DNA from: Streptomyces sp. NBC_00353
GTDB taxonomy: Bacteria; Actinomycetota; Actinomycetes; Streptomycetales; Streptomycetaceae
Length of the DNA: 64,000 bases
Assembly (NCBI RefSeq): GCF_036108815.1
Contig: NZ_CP107985.1
Coordinates: 868,001 to 932,000 of the forward strand
Reading direction: 5' to 3'
In this document: piece after piece, positions 1-8,567 of the stretch
Position numbering within the stretch: the stretch's first letter is position 1
How the letters are laid out: each line of letters opens with the position of its first letter
Made by a program: the position numbers and the translations under genes
Notes under the pieces: generated by a model
Told to the model about the DNA's origin: nothing
Databases searched by the model: none
The model's input: only the letters and a program-made list of their open reading frames with translations

Positions 1-762
1 GAAGCCGCCGCCCGCGCCGTGCTGACTGGACGAGCCACCGCTGCGGCGAAGACCGGCGATGGTCCAGTCGAGATGCTCCGGCTGTTTAAGCTGGCGAAGG
101 GGTCCGCCATCAAGTCCAGGACTCAGGCGATCAACCAGCTCAAGAGCGTGCTGGTCTCAGCTGACTCCGCCCTCCGCGAGTCGCCGGCCGGGCTGAGCAA
201 CCCGCACCTGTTCAAGCGGTGCGCCAACCTCGACACCCAGCCCACGAGCGGGCCGGCCGGGGCCGCTCGTCACACCTTGAGGCTGCTGGCCCGCCGCATC
301 CGGCACCTGACCGAGGAGATCGACGATCTCCAAAAGCGGATAGCCGAGGCCGTCGAGGCCAGCACGCCCGGCCTGCTGGAAGTTCGTGGCGTCGGGCCGG
401 ACAGCGCCGCTGCCCTTCTCGTCTCGGCCGGCGACAACCCTGAGCGGCTCGTCAGCGAGGCATCCTTCGCAGCTCTATGCGGCACCAGCCCGGTCGAGGC
501 TTCCTCTGGGAAGACACAGCGCCGCAGACTGAACCGAGGCGGCGATCGCCAGGCGAACGCCGCCCTCTACCGGATCGTCCTGAGCCGTTTGCGCTGGGAC
601 GACCGCACCCGCGATTACCTGCAACGACGTCTGGCCGAGGGGAAGACGCGCCGCGAGATCATCCGCTGCCTCAAACGCTACGTCGCACGAGAGATCTACC
701 GACTTCTCGTCCCATCGAAGCCTCCGGCTGACCAGGCAGGATCTGTCAGAGCCGCTGCTTGA
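1..762 (+). CDS. IS110-family transposase, C-terminal part (5' end outside window)
   Basis: The frame is open from base 1, so the true start lies upstream; the first GTG at base 19 is only an internal codon. About 250 residues remain. A coiled alpha-helical stretch (residues about 85-110) is followed by the Transposase_20 (IS116/IS110/IS902) region, with GVGPDSAAALL and then the conserved SFAALCGTSPVEASSGKTQR and LNRGGDRQANAALYRI blocks. IS110 enzymes are DEDD transposases whose catalytic acids lie in the missing N-terminal half, so activity cannot be judged. IS110 elements lack terminal inverted repeats, so the right end cannot be placed. An unrelated or matching IS110 N-terminal scrap lies at 52.8 kb. 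Confidence 0.85.
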   Translation, partial: EAAARAVLTGRATAAAKTGDGPVEMLRLFKLAKGSAIKSRTQAINQLKSVLVSADSALRESPAGLSNPHLFKRCANLDTQPTSGPAGAARHTLRLLARRIRHLTEEIDDLQKRIAEAVEASTPGLLEVRGVGPDSAAALLVSAGDNPERLVSEASFAALCGTSPVEASSGKTQRRRLNRGGDRQANAALYRIVLSRLRWDDRTRDYLQRRLAEGKTRREIIRCLKRYVAREIYRLLVPSKPPADQAGSVRAAA

Positions 763-872
763 CATCCATAGGGGCATCAAACTCGCCGTCCGCTACGAAG
801 CCACCGTGGTCATCGCGGCCATCAACGAGTGGCTGTGAGGGGCCGCGTGGCACGCATCGCGCCGCACGAGGT

Positions 873-1241
873 TCATCGCGCTGGTTCCACCGGTGGCCAC
901 GGGGCCCAGGGAAGAGCTTCACGCCAGCCCGGCCGCCCCCGGGCCCAGCGCTGAAGCACTTCGGCAACGGGCTCCACGGCGAACACCTCGTGCTCGCGCG
1001 GCACCCGGGCGTGAAAGTGCCTGTCTGGGCCACCTTCGCGGTATTCGACCTGGTAGCTGAGGTCATCGTTGAGATAGACCTGCATGTAGTGCTGGCCGAC
1101 GGGTTCGAGGTCAAGCCGCTGGACAACGACAAATCGCCAGGTCAGGCTCATGTCGGCCAGCAGATCGTGCAGCTGGTCGTCAGACGGGTCGTCCCATGAC
1201 GTCCCGTCCCACTCAATCGCCCGCAGTACCGGTGTTGCCAT
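873..1241 (-). CDS. Conserved small cytosolic protein, possibly immunity-like
   Basis: 122 residues with no signal peptide or membrane segment. The central part holds a run typical of a family of small Streptomyces proteins of unknown function (YMQVYL, YQVEYREGGPDRHF, then a tryptophan/proline-rich tail). These resemble the alpha/beta fold of polymorphic-toxin immunity proteins such as Imm1, but the resemblance is weak and no function is claimed. The start ATG (1239-1241) sits divergently from the broken permease on the plus strand. Function unknown; coding status supported by clean length and codon bias. Confidence 0.6.
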   Translation of the reverse strand: MATPVLRAIEWDGTSWDDPSDDQLHDLLADMSLTWRFVVVQRLDLEPVGQHYMQVYLNDDLSYQVEYREGGPDRHFHARVPREHEVFAVEPVAEVLQRWARGRPGWREALPWAPWPPVEPAR

Positions 1242-1257
1242 GAGGACGACTGTACTG

Positions 1258-2218
1258 GCCGATCATGCTGCGGAGATCAGCGGGCGGCCGCTTATGAAAC
1301 GCACCCTAGTACTGCGCCGGGGTCGGCCGGTGCTCGCATGGCTATTCCGACCGGTGGCAGGCGCCCTGTCCGGCACGGTCACCGCGGCCCTGTCGCGGCA
1401 GCGCGGCACCGTGGTCCGCTTCGTGGTGCTGCTGGCGTTGGCCTGTGTTCGCTGTGTCGACCGGGGTCTTCAACTCCTTCTACCCGCAACAGGCCAAGGT
1501 TGATGCCGTGCTGACCAACGGGGCCGATGTCATCGTGACCCGGCCGGTGCTCACGGCGTCGGACACGGCGAAGCTGGCGGCCGTGCCGGGGGTGCGGCAT
1601 GTGGAGCCGCTTCAGCACCGGTTTGCCTATGTGGGCGCGGATCTGCAGGACCTCTACGGGGTGCGCCCCACGAGCATCGTGGGGGCGGGCCGGCTCCAGA
1701 ACGGCTACTTCTCCGGTGGTACGGTCCGGTCGCTGATGGACCGCCTCAGTGCGCGCCCGGAGGGGCTGTTGGTCAGCGCCGAGACCGCGCACGACTTCGT
1801 GCTGCACCCGGGAGACCAGGTGCGGCTACGGTTGACCGATGCCCTGACGGGGCAGTTGCGTACGGTTCCGTTCCGCTTCGAGGGCGTCGTCAAGGAGTTC
1901 CCGACCGCTCCGAAGGACAGCTTCCTGGTCGCGAACGCCTCGTACATCGCGCGTACGACGGGCAGCGATGCCCCCGGAACGCTGCTGGTTGACACCAGGG
2001 GCACCGGCCAGCGCCAGGCCGCCGCGAAGGCGAAGCGAGTGCTGGGCCCGAGCGCCCACGTCACAGACCTGCCCTCGTCGCAGACGGTGGTCGGCTCCAG
2101 CCTGACCGCAGTCGATCTCGCCGGCCTCGCCCGCGTCGAGCTGGGCTTCGCCCTGGTAATCGGCGCGGCGGCGGGCGGTCTCGTCCTCGCGCTCGGCCTG
2201 GCCGAGTGCCGTCGCACC
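1258..2218 (+). pseudogene. FtsX/MacB-type ABC transporter permease relic
   Basis: About 300 residues of the second half of a large Streptomyces ABC permease can be followed. A membrane segment lies at about 1340-1440 (RPVAGALSGTV, then VVRFVVLLALA). A one-base frameshift follows near 1440, after which the MacB periplasmic core is read as FAVSTGVFNSFYPQQAKVDA, GVRHVEPLQHRFAYV and GDQVRLRL. The next membrane segment (ELGFALVIGAAAGGLVLALGLAE) ends in a break near 2210, where the usual ERRR-type cytoplasmic loop is lost. The N-terminal FtsX half and the last two membrane helices are absent, as is any ATPase partner. The gene is truncated at both ends and frameshifted, so it is non-functional. 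Confidence 0.75.
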
Positions 2219-2368
2219 AACTCGCACAGCTGTTCGTGGACATACCCGCCCCGAAGGATGCTGCCGCAACTGCACGTTGAGACAAGGGACGGCCCGGTGG
2301 GGGCCAGTAGTCGATGGGATGCCCCCTGGGAAGCGTCTGCCACCCCAGGCCTACAGCACCTCCCATAA

Positions 2369-2412
2369 AAGAACACTCGTTCTTGACTGGACGTTCTTAA
2401 ATCACATACGGT
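2369..2412 (+). promoter_or_regulatory. tetR promoter with probable autoregulatory operator
   Basis: A perfect inverted repeat AAGAAC-4-GTTCTT lies at 2369-2384. It overlaps a TTGACT -35 (2383-2388), and a third GTTCTT half-site follows at 2393-2398. A -10-like TACGGT lies at 2407-2412 (18-base spacer), only 7 bases before the ATG of the TetR gene, so the transcript is probably leaderless. The overlap of dyad and -35 fits TetR self-repression. Confidence 0.6.
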
Positions 2413-2419
2413 CATACCC

Positions 2420-2905
2420 ATGGGACGACCACGCACCTTTGACACCGATCAGGCCGTCAGTACCGCGGCCACTCTCTTCGCCACCCACGGCTACGAGGGC
2501 ACCTCGGTGGACGACCTGGTCACAGCCACCGGCATCCACCGAGGCAGTCTCTACAAAGTCTTCGGCTCCAAGCGGAACCTGCATCTGACCGCCCTCCGCA
2601 ACCACCTCGACCACGAGATCCACCCCGCCAGCGCCGCCATCGCCACCCTCACCGACCCCGCGCAGGCACTGACAACAGCCATCGCCTCGTACGACAACGG
2701 CCCAGCGGCCGGACTCCTCCTCCTCGCCGCCGCCGAACGCGCCCCCCACGATCCGGAGGTTGCCGTGCTGGTCGCGGAAGGCATCACCGCCCTGGAGGAT
2801 GCCCTGCGCCCCTCCCACGGTGACGCCGCCCCTCAACTCGCCTCCACTGTCCTCGGTGCCCGCCTGCGCCTGCGCGCCCAACCCACCGCCCCCAAGGAGT
2901 ACTGA
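2420..2905 (+). CDS. TetR/AcrR-family transcriptional regulator
   Basis: 161 residues, shorter than the usual 190-220. The N-terminal helix-turn-helix is typical: MGRPRTFDTDQAV, LFATHGYEGTSVDDLV, then the recognition helix TGIHRGSLYKVFGSKRNLH (residues about 33-51). The C-terminal ligand domain is short and ends in a charged tail. The ATG comes 7 bases after a -10-like box, consistent with leaderless translation. It is followed after one base by a PH-like gene whose ribosome site (AAGGAG) lies in the tail of this gene, so the two are likely co-transcribed. Ligand unknown; the nearest natural target is its own promoter. Confidence 0.9.
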   Translation: MGRPRTFDTDQAVSTAATLFATHGYEGTSVDDLVTATGIHRGSLYKVFGSKRNLHLTALRNHLDHEIHPASAAIATLTDPAQALTTAIASYDNGPAAGLLLLAAAERAPHDPEVAVLVAEGITALEDALRPSHGDAAPQLASTVLGARLRLRAQPTAPKEY

Positions 2906-2906
2906 C

Positions 2907-3272
2907 ATGGCCCTGATCTCCATCGACCGTGAACGCGGCCTACTGACCGCCGAAATCCAGGGTCTCGACAAGCTCTGGAGCCTCAAGAGCCGCCTGGAAA
3001 TCCCCCTCGCGCATGTGCGTGGCGCCACCCACGACCCCGGCATCACCCGCGAACGGAAAGGCATCCGCGTCGGTGGCACCAACTTCCCCGGTGTGATCAC
3101 CGCCGGCCGCTTCCTCCACAACGGTGAGCGCCTGTTCTGGGACGTGAAGAACCCGGACAAGGCGGTCGTCATTGAACTCGCCGACGCCGAAAGCTACGAC
3201 CGCCTCGTCATCGAGGTCGACGATCCCCGCGCCACCGTGGCCCTCATCGAACAGTCCATCGCCCGGGGCTGA
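2907..3272 (+). CDS. Small protein with a bacterial PH-like fold
   Basis: 121 residues, soluble, built of alternating beta strands and one C-terminal helix. It carries ISIDRERGLLTAEIQGLDKLW, then IPLAHVRGATHDP, then ERLFWDVKNPDKAVVIELAD. This arrangement is seen in a family of actinobacterial PH-like proteins of unknown role. The start is set by AAGGAG 8 bases upstream, inside the preceding TetR gene, which makes a two-gene operon likely. It may be the sole conserved target of that regulator. No catalytic motif is visible. Confidence 0.75.
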   Translation: MALISIDRERGLLTAEIQGLDKLWSLKSRLEIPLAHVRGATHDPGITRERKGIRVGGTNFPGVITAGRFLHNGERLFWDVKNPDKAVVIELADAESYDRLVIEVDDPRATVALIEQSIARG

Positions 3273-3276
3273 ACCA

Positions 3277-3425
3277 TGGCGTCCGGCTGGACGCACTTCT
3301 GGCTGCCCTGTACGTGTTCATCGACGACCATGTACCGCCTTGTCGCCGGATCCGTCCGACCGCCGAAGCCGTCGGCCGCGGAACTGCTGCGCCTGGCCGT
3401 GGCGCAGGTACTGTTTGGCTTCCCA
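3277..3425 (+). pseudogene. IS982-like transposase N-terminal remnant
   Basis: Only the first 50 or so codons survive, in two frames. RLDALLAALYVFIDDHV is read in one frame and PPKPSAAELLRLAVAQVLFGF in the next. Together they match the N terminus of Streptomyces IS982-type transposases. The rest of the element, including the DDE core, is gone. A hydrophobic frame (3430-3540) follows but is not recognisable. Confidence 0.6.
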
Positions 3426-3637
3426 ACTCGGCCGCCTGGTCCGCAAGGTCGCACTGGCAGTCATCACGGCGGGGTCAGTCGCGCTTGTGGCTGTGACCAG
3501 CACGTTCGCAGAACAGGCGAGGTTGGGAGACCGGCAGTGAGCACTGGTGCATATGGGGGACCCCCAACCGACGGAAACGAACGTCTTGGCCAGGCCGACT
3601 CGCTGGGCCGGTCGGACTGCCGGGCGGGACCAGGTCA

Positions 3638-3673
3638 ACGCCCCCGGGCCCCGACGAGGGCGCCCGGGGGCGT
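3638..3673. terminator. Strong hairpin terminator
   Basis: Perfect 12-bp stem ACGCCCCCGGGC / GCCCGGGGGCGT around a 12-base loop. It lies 48 bases past the stop of the minus-strand AhpD-like gene and also faces the plus-strand genes to the left, so it probably ends transcription from both sides. Confidence 0.7.
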
Positions 3674-3720
3674 GTGCTGCTGCAGGTGCGGGGCACCGGC
3701 GGTCCCGGCCAGGGACGTGG

Positions 3721-4194
3721 TTATGCGAACTGGCCGGGCTGGTAGCCGCCGGCAGGCTGCTGGACGATGACGTTCCCGCGGTTGAAGGCGTTGATGAGGG
3801 CGATGGTGCACACCAGGGTGGCGAGTTGTTCCTCGTCGTAGTGCTTGGCGGCGTTCGCCCAGGCTTCGTCCGTGACGCCGCCGGCAGCGTCGGCGATGCG
3901 GGTGCCCTGCTCCGTCAACTCCAGGGCCGCGCGCTCGGCGTCGGTGAACACCGTGGCCTCGCGCCAGGCCGCGACCAGGTTGAGACGCGTCGAGGTCTCC
4001 CCGGCGTGCGCGGCGTCCTTGGTGTGCATGTCGGTGCAGAAGCCGCAGCCATTGATCTGGCTGGCGCGGAGCTTCACCAGTTCCTGTGTCGCGACCGGCA
4101 GCGTCGAGTCCGCGAGCACCTTGCCCGCAGCAACGATGTGCTTCCCGAACTTGGCGGCGACCGGGCTGGCGAAGAGGTTCAACCGAGCTTCCAT
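3721..4194 (-). CDS. Carboxymuconolactone decarboxylase / AhpD-like family protein
   Basis: 157 residues, all-helical. The signature is CGFCTDMHTKDA (a CxxC plus the following His, residues about 50-60), the redox/proton-relay motif of AhpD-like proteins. It sits in the usual context ELVKLRASQINGCGFC. These proteins act as alkylhydroperoxidases or peroxidase partners; the true substrate is unknown. The ATG at 4194 is chosen because GGGAGTG lies just upstream and the family starts here; the frame stays open further upstream by chance. Members are often controlled by neighbouring TetR or sigma genes, but none is adjacent. Confidence 0.85.
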   Translation of the reverse strand: MEARLNLFASPVAAKFGKHIVAAGKVLADSTLPVATQELVKLRASQINGCGFCTDMHTKDAAHAGETSTRLNLVAAWREATVFTDAERAALELTEQGTRIADAAGGVTDEAWANAAKHYDEEQLATLVCTIALINAFNRGNVIVQQPAGGYQPGQFA

Positions 4195-4686
4195 GGTGCA
4201 CTCCCGTTGTCGTTGTTGGTGGCTACACCTCTTGGACGGAACAGCTCCAGCAAGTTGTGACATGGGCGAATGTGACCTGCGTCTCCCCTCCCCCGCCCCG
4301 GCAGTAACCATCCAGGACGGCGTAGTGGTCGGGCCGCCACGGGGGAAGGTTCTGAGCCCGAGACGGGTCGACGCCGTCGTCATGTTCGCCACACAACGGG
4401 GGCTCGACCCCATCCCGCGTGCCCAGGACTCGGTCCCGCGCACCGGGGCGGAGTCGAGCCCGGTGAAGATGATGTCGAGGCTGACGGTGCCTGTGAGCTA
4501 GACGTCCCAGGGCGGGTCCTGTGGAGTGCCCAGTCCTTCGAGTGGGTCGGTCTGAGCCGGGCAGTACGGTCCCTCTCCAGTGGAAGCGATCACCATTCGC
4601 TCCCTGGCGTGGGCGGATTCAAGTCCGTGTGCGCCACGCCCCGTGACGGGCAGCGGCGTTCACGCACGCCCGCGCGGCCCGTCACG
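4195..4686. other. Gene-poor stretch between AhpD-like gene and glucarate transporter
   Basis: About 490 bases. Open frames on both strands are short and have no recognisable motif. The stretch should hold the promoter of the AhpD-like gene at its left end and the 3' end of the glucarate operon at its right. Nothing else is seen. Confidence 0.4.
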
Positions 4687-6117
4687 TCAGGCCCCTACCG
4701 GAGCCGTTCCCGCTGGTCCGGACTCCACGATCTGTGCCGTGCCCGGGGTGGCCCCCGGCGCCATGGCCACAGGGGCTCTCACGGGCTTCGCGCGAATCCG
4801 GTCATTGCGCCCGCCGCCCCGCACCAGCAGAACGCTCAGCGCGGCCAGGAAACCGACGACCGTCAGGCCCGCCAGTCCACCCTTGGTCGAACCCGTCGCG
4901 TCCTCGATCAGTCCGAAGGCCGTCGGCGCGACGAAGCCGCCGAGGTTGCCGATGGAGTTGATGAGCGCGATGCCGGGCGCCGCAGCCCGTGCGTCGAGGT
5001 AGCTCTGAGGGATCGTCCAGAAGATCGGCGAGGCGGGCTTGAAACCGACGGCGGCGATACACAGGGCGCCGAGCCCGACCCACGGCGACACGAACACGGC
5101 GAGCAGGGTGCCGCAGCCGCCGATGACCAGCAGAGTCACCAGGATCGGACGCCTCTTGCCGATGCGGTCCGAGATCCGCCCGCTCACGTACACGGCGACG
5201 ATCGCGCACAGCCACGGCACCGCCGTCAGCAACCCGACCTGGAACTCGCTCAGCCCGCCGATGTCGTCCACGATCGACGGCAGCCAGAACGTCACCGCGT
5301 ACAGGGCGACGTTGATCGCGAAGTAGATCCACAGGAACAGCAGCATCTGCGGGTCGGCGAGCAGCTTCCACCGCGACACCTGTGCGGTCGCGCGTTCCCC
5401 GGCGCGCTCCGCCTGCTCGGCGTCGATGACGGCGACGAGCCCGCGCTTCTCCTCGTCCGTCAGCCACGTGGCCTGCTCGATACCGGAGTCGAGGAACCGG
5501 TAGACGACAAATCCCAGCACCACCGAGAAGACGCCCTCGATGAAGAACATCCACTGCCAGCCGGAGTGCCCCCACAGGCCGTGCATTTCGAGCAGCGCGC
5601 CGGAGATCGGCCCGACGATGACGGTCGCCGTGCCCGAGCCCATCAAGAATATGGACGTGGCCCGCCCTCGGTGGGAGTCGGGCAGCCAACGTGAGAAGTA
5701 GTAGATGACGGCCGGGAAGAACCCGGCCTCCGCGACTCCGAGCAGGAACCGCAGCGCGTAGAACATCTCCGCACTCGACACGAAGGCCATCGCGGTGGCC
5801 ACGAGGCCCCAGGTGATCATGATCCGAGTGAGCCAGATCTTCGCTCCGAAGCGCTCCATCATCATGTTGGAGGGCACTTCGAAAATGGCGTACGCGATGA
5901 AGAAGATCCCGGCGCCGAGCCCGAACGCTGCGGCGGACAGCCCGACGTCCGCGCGGAGTTGGTCCTGGGCGAAGCCGAGATTCACGCGGTCCATGTAGTT
6001 CGCGACGAACATCACGAAGAAGAGAGGGACGACGCGCCGGAAGATCTTACGGATGGCGGACTGAACGGCGGGCGGGTGCTCAACAGCGGGGACTTGTGCT
6101 GGTGGTACTGCGGACAC
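4687..6117 (-). CDS. MFS transporter, anion:cation symporter type, probable D-glucarate uptake
   Basis: 476 residues with about 12 membrane segments. The first helix reads VVPLFFVMFVANYMDRVNLGFAQ, the ACS-family start that carries the conserved NYxDRxN. The segment RFLLGVAEAGFFPAVIYYFS and the loop SRWLPDSHRGRA are also typical of GudP/phthalate-type symporters. The GTG at 6117 is chosen because GGAG lies 8 bases upstream and the open frame upstream reads as a shadow of the dehydratase gene. It lies 82 bases after the glucarate dehydratase on the same strand. Position and family together point to import of glucarate or galactarate. Confidence 0.88.
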   Translation of the reverse strand: MSAVPPAQVPAVEHPPAVQSAIRKIFRRVVPLFFVMFVANYMDRVNLGFAQDQLRADVGLSAAAFGLGAGIFFIAYAIFEVPSNMMMERFGAKIWLTRIMITWGLVATAMAFVSSAEMFYALRFLLGVAEAGFFPAVIYYFSRWLPDSHRGRATSIFLMGSGTATVIVGPISGALLEMHGLWGHSGWQWMFFIEGVFSVVLGFVVYRFLDSGIEQATWLTDEEKRGLVAVIDAEQAERAGERATAQVSRWKLLADPQMLLFLWIYFAINVALYAVTFWLPSIVDDIGGLSEFQVGLLTAVPWLCAIVAVYVSGRISDRIGKRRPILVTLLVIGGCGTLLAVFVSPWVGLGALCIAAVGFKPASPIFWTIPQSYLDARAAAPGIALINSIGNLGGFVAPTAFGLIEDATGSTKGGLAGLTVVGFLAALSVLLVRGGGRNDRIRAKPVRAPVAMAPGATPGTAQIVESGPAGTAPVGA

Positions 6118-6199
6118 GAGCGGCTCCGATCGTGGGCAGGGAGGGGAGAGAGGGGTGAGCGGGACCGGGTCGCACGAACTTCCGGTCCCGCGGTGGGAG

Positions 6200-7495
6200 T
6201 TACCAGCGAGGGACGGTCGGCGTGACCCACTCCGGGTCGGCGATCCGCATCGCGGCCGCGTCGTCGCGGTCCCGCAGGCGGCCGTCGTCGTCGAGCCACC
6301 GCTGATGCAGGAACGCCAGTTTGTCGCGGTCGAGTTCGACGCCGAGACCGGGCGCGTCGGACACCTTGACCGACCCGTCTTCGAAGGTGAGGCGTTCGGT
6401 GAGCACGTCCTCGGACTGCCAGGGGTAGTGGGAGTCACAGGCGTGGTGGAGGTTCGGCACGGTCGACGCGACATGGGTCATCGCGGCAAGGCTGATGCCC
6501 AGATGGGTGTTGGAGTGCATCGAAACCCCGACGCCGAACGTGCGGCACATGGCGGCAAGTTCACGGGTGTTGCGCAGCCCGCCCCAGTAGTGGTGGTCGG
6601 ACAGTACGACCTGTACGGCCCCCTGGGTGAAAGCCTCCTGGATCTCGGCGAAGGTGGTCACGCACATGTTGGTGGCGAGCGGCACGTCCGTCTTCGCGGC
6701 GACCTCAGCCATGGCCGGCGTACCGAGCGCCGGGTCCTCCAGATATTCGAGTACGTCGCCCAGTTCCTGAGCGACCTTCAGCGACGTCTCCACGGACCAG
6801 GCCCCGTTGGGGTCGAGCCGCAAAGAATGCCCGGGAAAGGCCTCGGCGAGCGCCCGTACGGCGGCGATCTCCTCTTCCGGTGCGAAGACACCGCCCTTGA
6901 GCTTGAACGAGGTGAACCCGTACCGCTCGGTGAACTTCCGTGCCTGCTCGACGACGCCGGCCGGATCGACTGCGGCCCCCCAGTCATCCTTCTCGGAGAC
7001 GACCCCCGCCGGGTGGTCGGCCCACTTGTAGAAGAGATAGGCGCTGTACTCCACCGCGTCCCGCAACTTCCCGCCGAGCAGCGCGTGCACGGGCAGCCCG
7101 AGCGCCTTGCCGAGCGCATCAAGACAGGCGACCTCGAAGCCGGACACCACAGACAACCGCAACTTGTCGGCGGTCTGCACCCCCCGCAACCCACCCACGT
7201 CGACCTGGTTCTCGACCCGTCCCCGATCGACGGAAACCTCGTCCGCCACGACGAACAGCGCATTGAGATCGGAGACTTGACGCCCGACGAGCTTGTCGGC
7301 GAAGGGCCGGGCGAGCTCCAGATACTTGCTGTCGCCGTACGTCTCCCCCACCCCCGTCACGCCACCCGCCGTGACGACCTCCACGATCAGTCGCGGCGTG
7401 TACGGCTGATGCACGCCCTGGGTGTTGAGCAGCGGCGGGTCGGCGACCAGGATCGGGGTCAGCCGAACCTCGGTGATGGTCAGATCGCGAGTCAC
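6200..7495 (-). CDS. gudD: Glucarate dehydratase (enolase superfamily)
   Basis: 431 residues, the normal length. It converts D-glucarate to 5-dehydro-4-deoxyglucarate. The capping domain is followed by the barrel with the KxK base motif (TSFKLKGGVF), metal ligands in LDPNGAW, LEYLEDP and ATNMCVTT, and the His-Asp dyad of the glucarate dehydratase group (SDHHYWGG and MHSNTHLG). All key residues appear intact. It starts with GTG at 7495, and this GTGA overlaps the stop of the upstream dehydratase by 4 bases, so translation is coupled. It is the second gene of the three-gene operon. Confidence 0.93.
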   Translation of the reverse strand: MTRDLTITEVRLTPILVADPPLLNTQGVHQPYTPRLIVEVVTAGGVTGVGETYGDSKYLELARPFADKLVGRQVSDLNALFVVADEVSVDRGRVENQVDVGGLRGVQTADKLRLSVVSGFEVACLDALGKALGLPVHALLGGKLRDAVEYSAYLFYKWADHPAGVVSEKDDWGAAVDPAGVVEQARKFTERYGFTSFKLKGGVFAPEEEIAAVRALAEAFPGHSLRLDPNGAWSVETSLKVAQELGDVLEYLEDPALGTPAMAEVAAKTDVPLATNMCVTTFAEIQEAFTQGAVQVVLSDHHYWGGLRNTRELAAMCRTFGVGVSMHSNTHLGISLAAMTHVASTVPNLHHACDSHYPWQSEDVLTERLTFEDGSVKVSDAPGLGVELDRDKLAFLHQRWLDDDGRLRDRDDAAAMRIADPEWVTPTVPRW

Positions 7496-8457
7496 AGGGC
7501 GGCTCCTACGGGGGTGAGGGTGGACGCGAGGTCGAGGCCGGCGGCAAGCAGGCGCTCCAGGTCGGCGAGGTCGGTGGCCGAGGGATCGACGAGCGGGGCG
7601 CGTACGGGCCCGACGGGACGCCCGCGCAGCCGGGCAGCGGCCTTCACGAGCGAGACGGCGTATCCGGGCTGCCGGTCCCTGAGTTCGACGAGCGGGACGT
7701 AGAACTCCCGCAGCAGCCGATCCATGACATGGTCGTCGCCCCGCCTACGGGCCTCGAAGAAGGCGTCGGCGATCTCGGGTGCGAAGGCGTGGACGGCCGA
7801 CGAATACGCGGGCACTCCGACCGTGGTGTACGCGCGGGCCTGGATCTCCGCGGTGGCGGCCCCGTTGAAGAACAGGAAACCGTCGGGCGCGGCGAGTGTG
7901 AGGCGCTGCAGCCGGTCGAGGTCGCTGTGCCCGTCCTTGAGCCCGATGACCCCGGGAATCCGGGCAATCCGCATCAACGACTTGACGCTGAACGCGACTT
8001 GATCGCGCTGGTACGCGATGAGCGGCAGTGGGGTCCGCGCCGCCAGATGCTCCAGCTGCGCGACGAGTCCGTCCTGCGGCGCGGCGACGAGGTAGTGCGG
8101 CAGCACGAGCAGAGCATCGGCCCCGGCCTCCTCGGCGATCCGCGCGAACCTGGCGGCCTGGGCCCATCCGTACCCGACGCCGGCCACGACGGGCACCCTC
8201 CCCGCCGCCGCTTCCACCGCGGCGGTGACGACGTCCCGGTACTCGTCCTCGTCCAGGGAGAAGAACTCCCCCGTGCCGCAGGCGGGAAAGACGGCGCCGG
8301 GGCCGGCGTCGATCTGTGCAGCCACGTACGCACGGAACCCATCGAGGTCGAGGGAGCCGTCGTCGTGGAAGCTGGTGAGCGGGAACGACAGCACGCCGTT
8401 CGCCATCCCGCTCCGCAGCCGCCCGACGACGGCCTCCGTTTCCGTGTCCGTGCTCAT
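7492..8457 (-). CDS. kdgD: 5-dehydro-4-deoxyglucarate dehydratase
   Basis: 321 residues of the DapA/N-acetylneuraminate lyase superfamily. It takes 5-dehydro-4-deoxyglucarate to 2,5-dioxopentanoate with loss of CO2 and water. The family block SFPLTSFHDDG, the FPACGTGEFFSL phosphate-binding-like loop, the conserved Tyr in LIAYQRD (about 149) and the Schiff-base Lys in VIGLKDG (about 174) are all present. ATG 8457 is used; an in-frame ATG at 8472 is an alternative, and neither has an ideal ribosome site. First gene of the glucarate operon, divergent from the IclR gene. Confidence 0.92.
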   Translation of the reverse strand: MSTDTETEAVVGRLRSGMANGVLSFPLTSFHDDGSLDLDGFRAYVAAQIDAGPGAVFPACGTGEFFSLDEDEYRDVVTAAVEAAAGRVPVVAGVGYGWAQAARFARIAEEAGADALLVLPHYLVAAPQDGLVAQLEHLAARTPLPLIAYQRDQVAFSVKSLMRIARIPGVIGLKDGHSDLDRLQRLTLAAPDGFLFFNGAATAEIQARAYTTVGVPAYSSAVHAFAPEIADAFFEARRRGDDHVMDRLLREFYVPLVELRDRQPGYAVSLVKAAARLRGRPVGPVRAPLVDPSATDLADLERLLAAGLDLASTLTPVGAAL

Positions 8458-8477
8458 TCCTGCCGACCCCATCTCCG

Positions 8478-8498
8478 TATGTAGACATCATCTACGTA
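8478..8498. promoter_or_regulatory. Probable IclR operator between kdgD and iclR
   Basis: Inverted repeat TATGTAGA-5-TCTACGTA with one mismatch, centred in the 110-base gap between the divergent glucarate operon and the IclR gene. This is the expected place for a substrate-responsive IclR site acting on both promoters. Confidence 0.55.
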
Positions 8499-8567
8499 TG
8501 AAGATGAAGGTTAGATACGCAAACACGGGCCGTCAATGGTTCGGTGGCCCTCGCTTACGATCAGCAC

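Noticed and set aside
761..838. 25-codon plus-strand tail (IKLAVRYEATVVIAAINEWL) after the IS110 gene
   Set aside because: Looks like the end of some protein but is too short to assign to a family.
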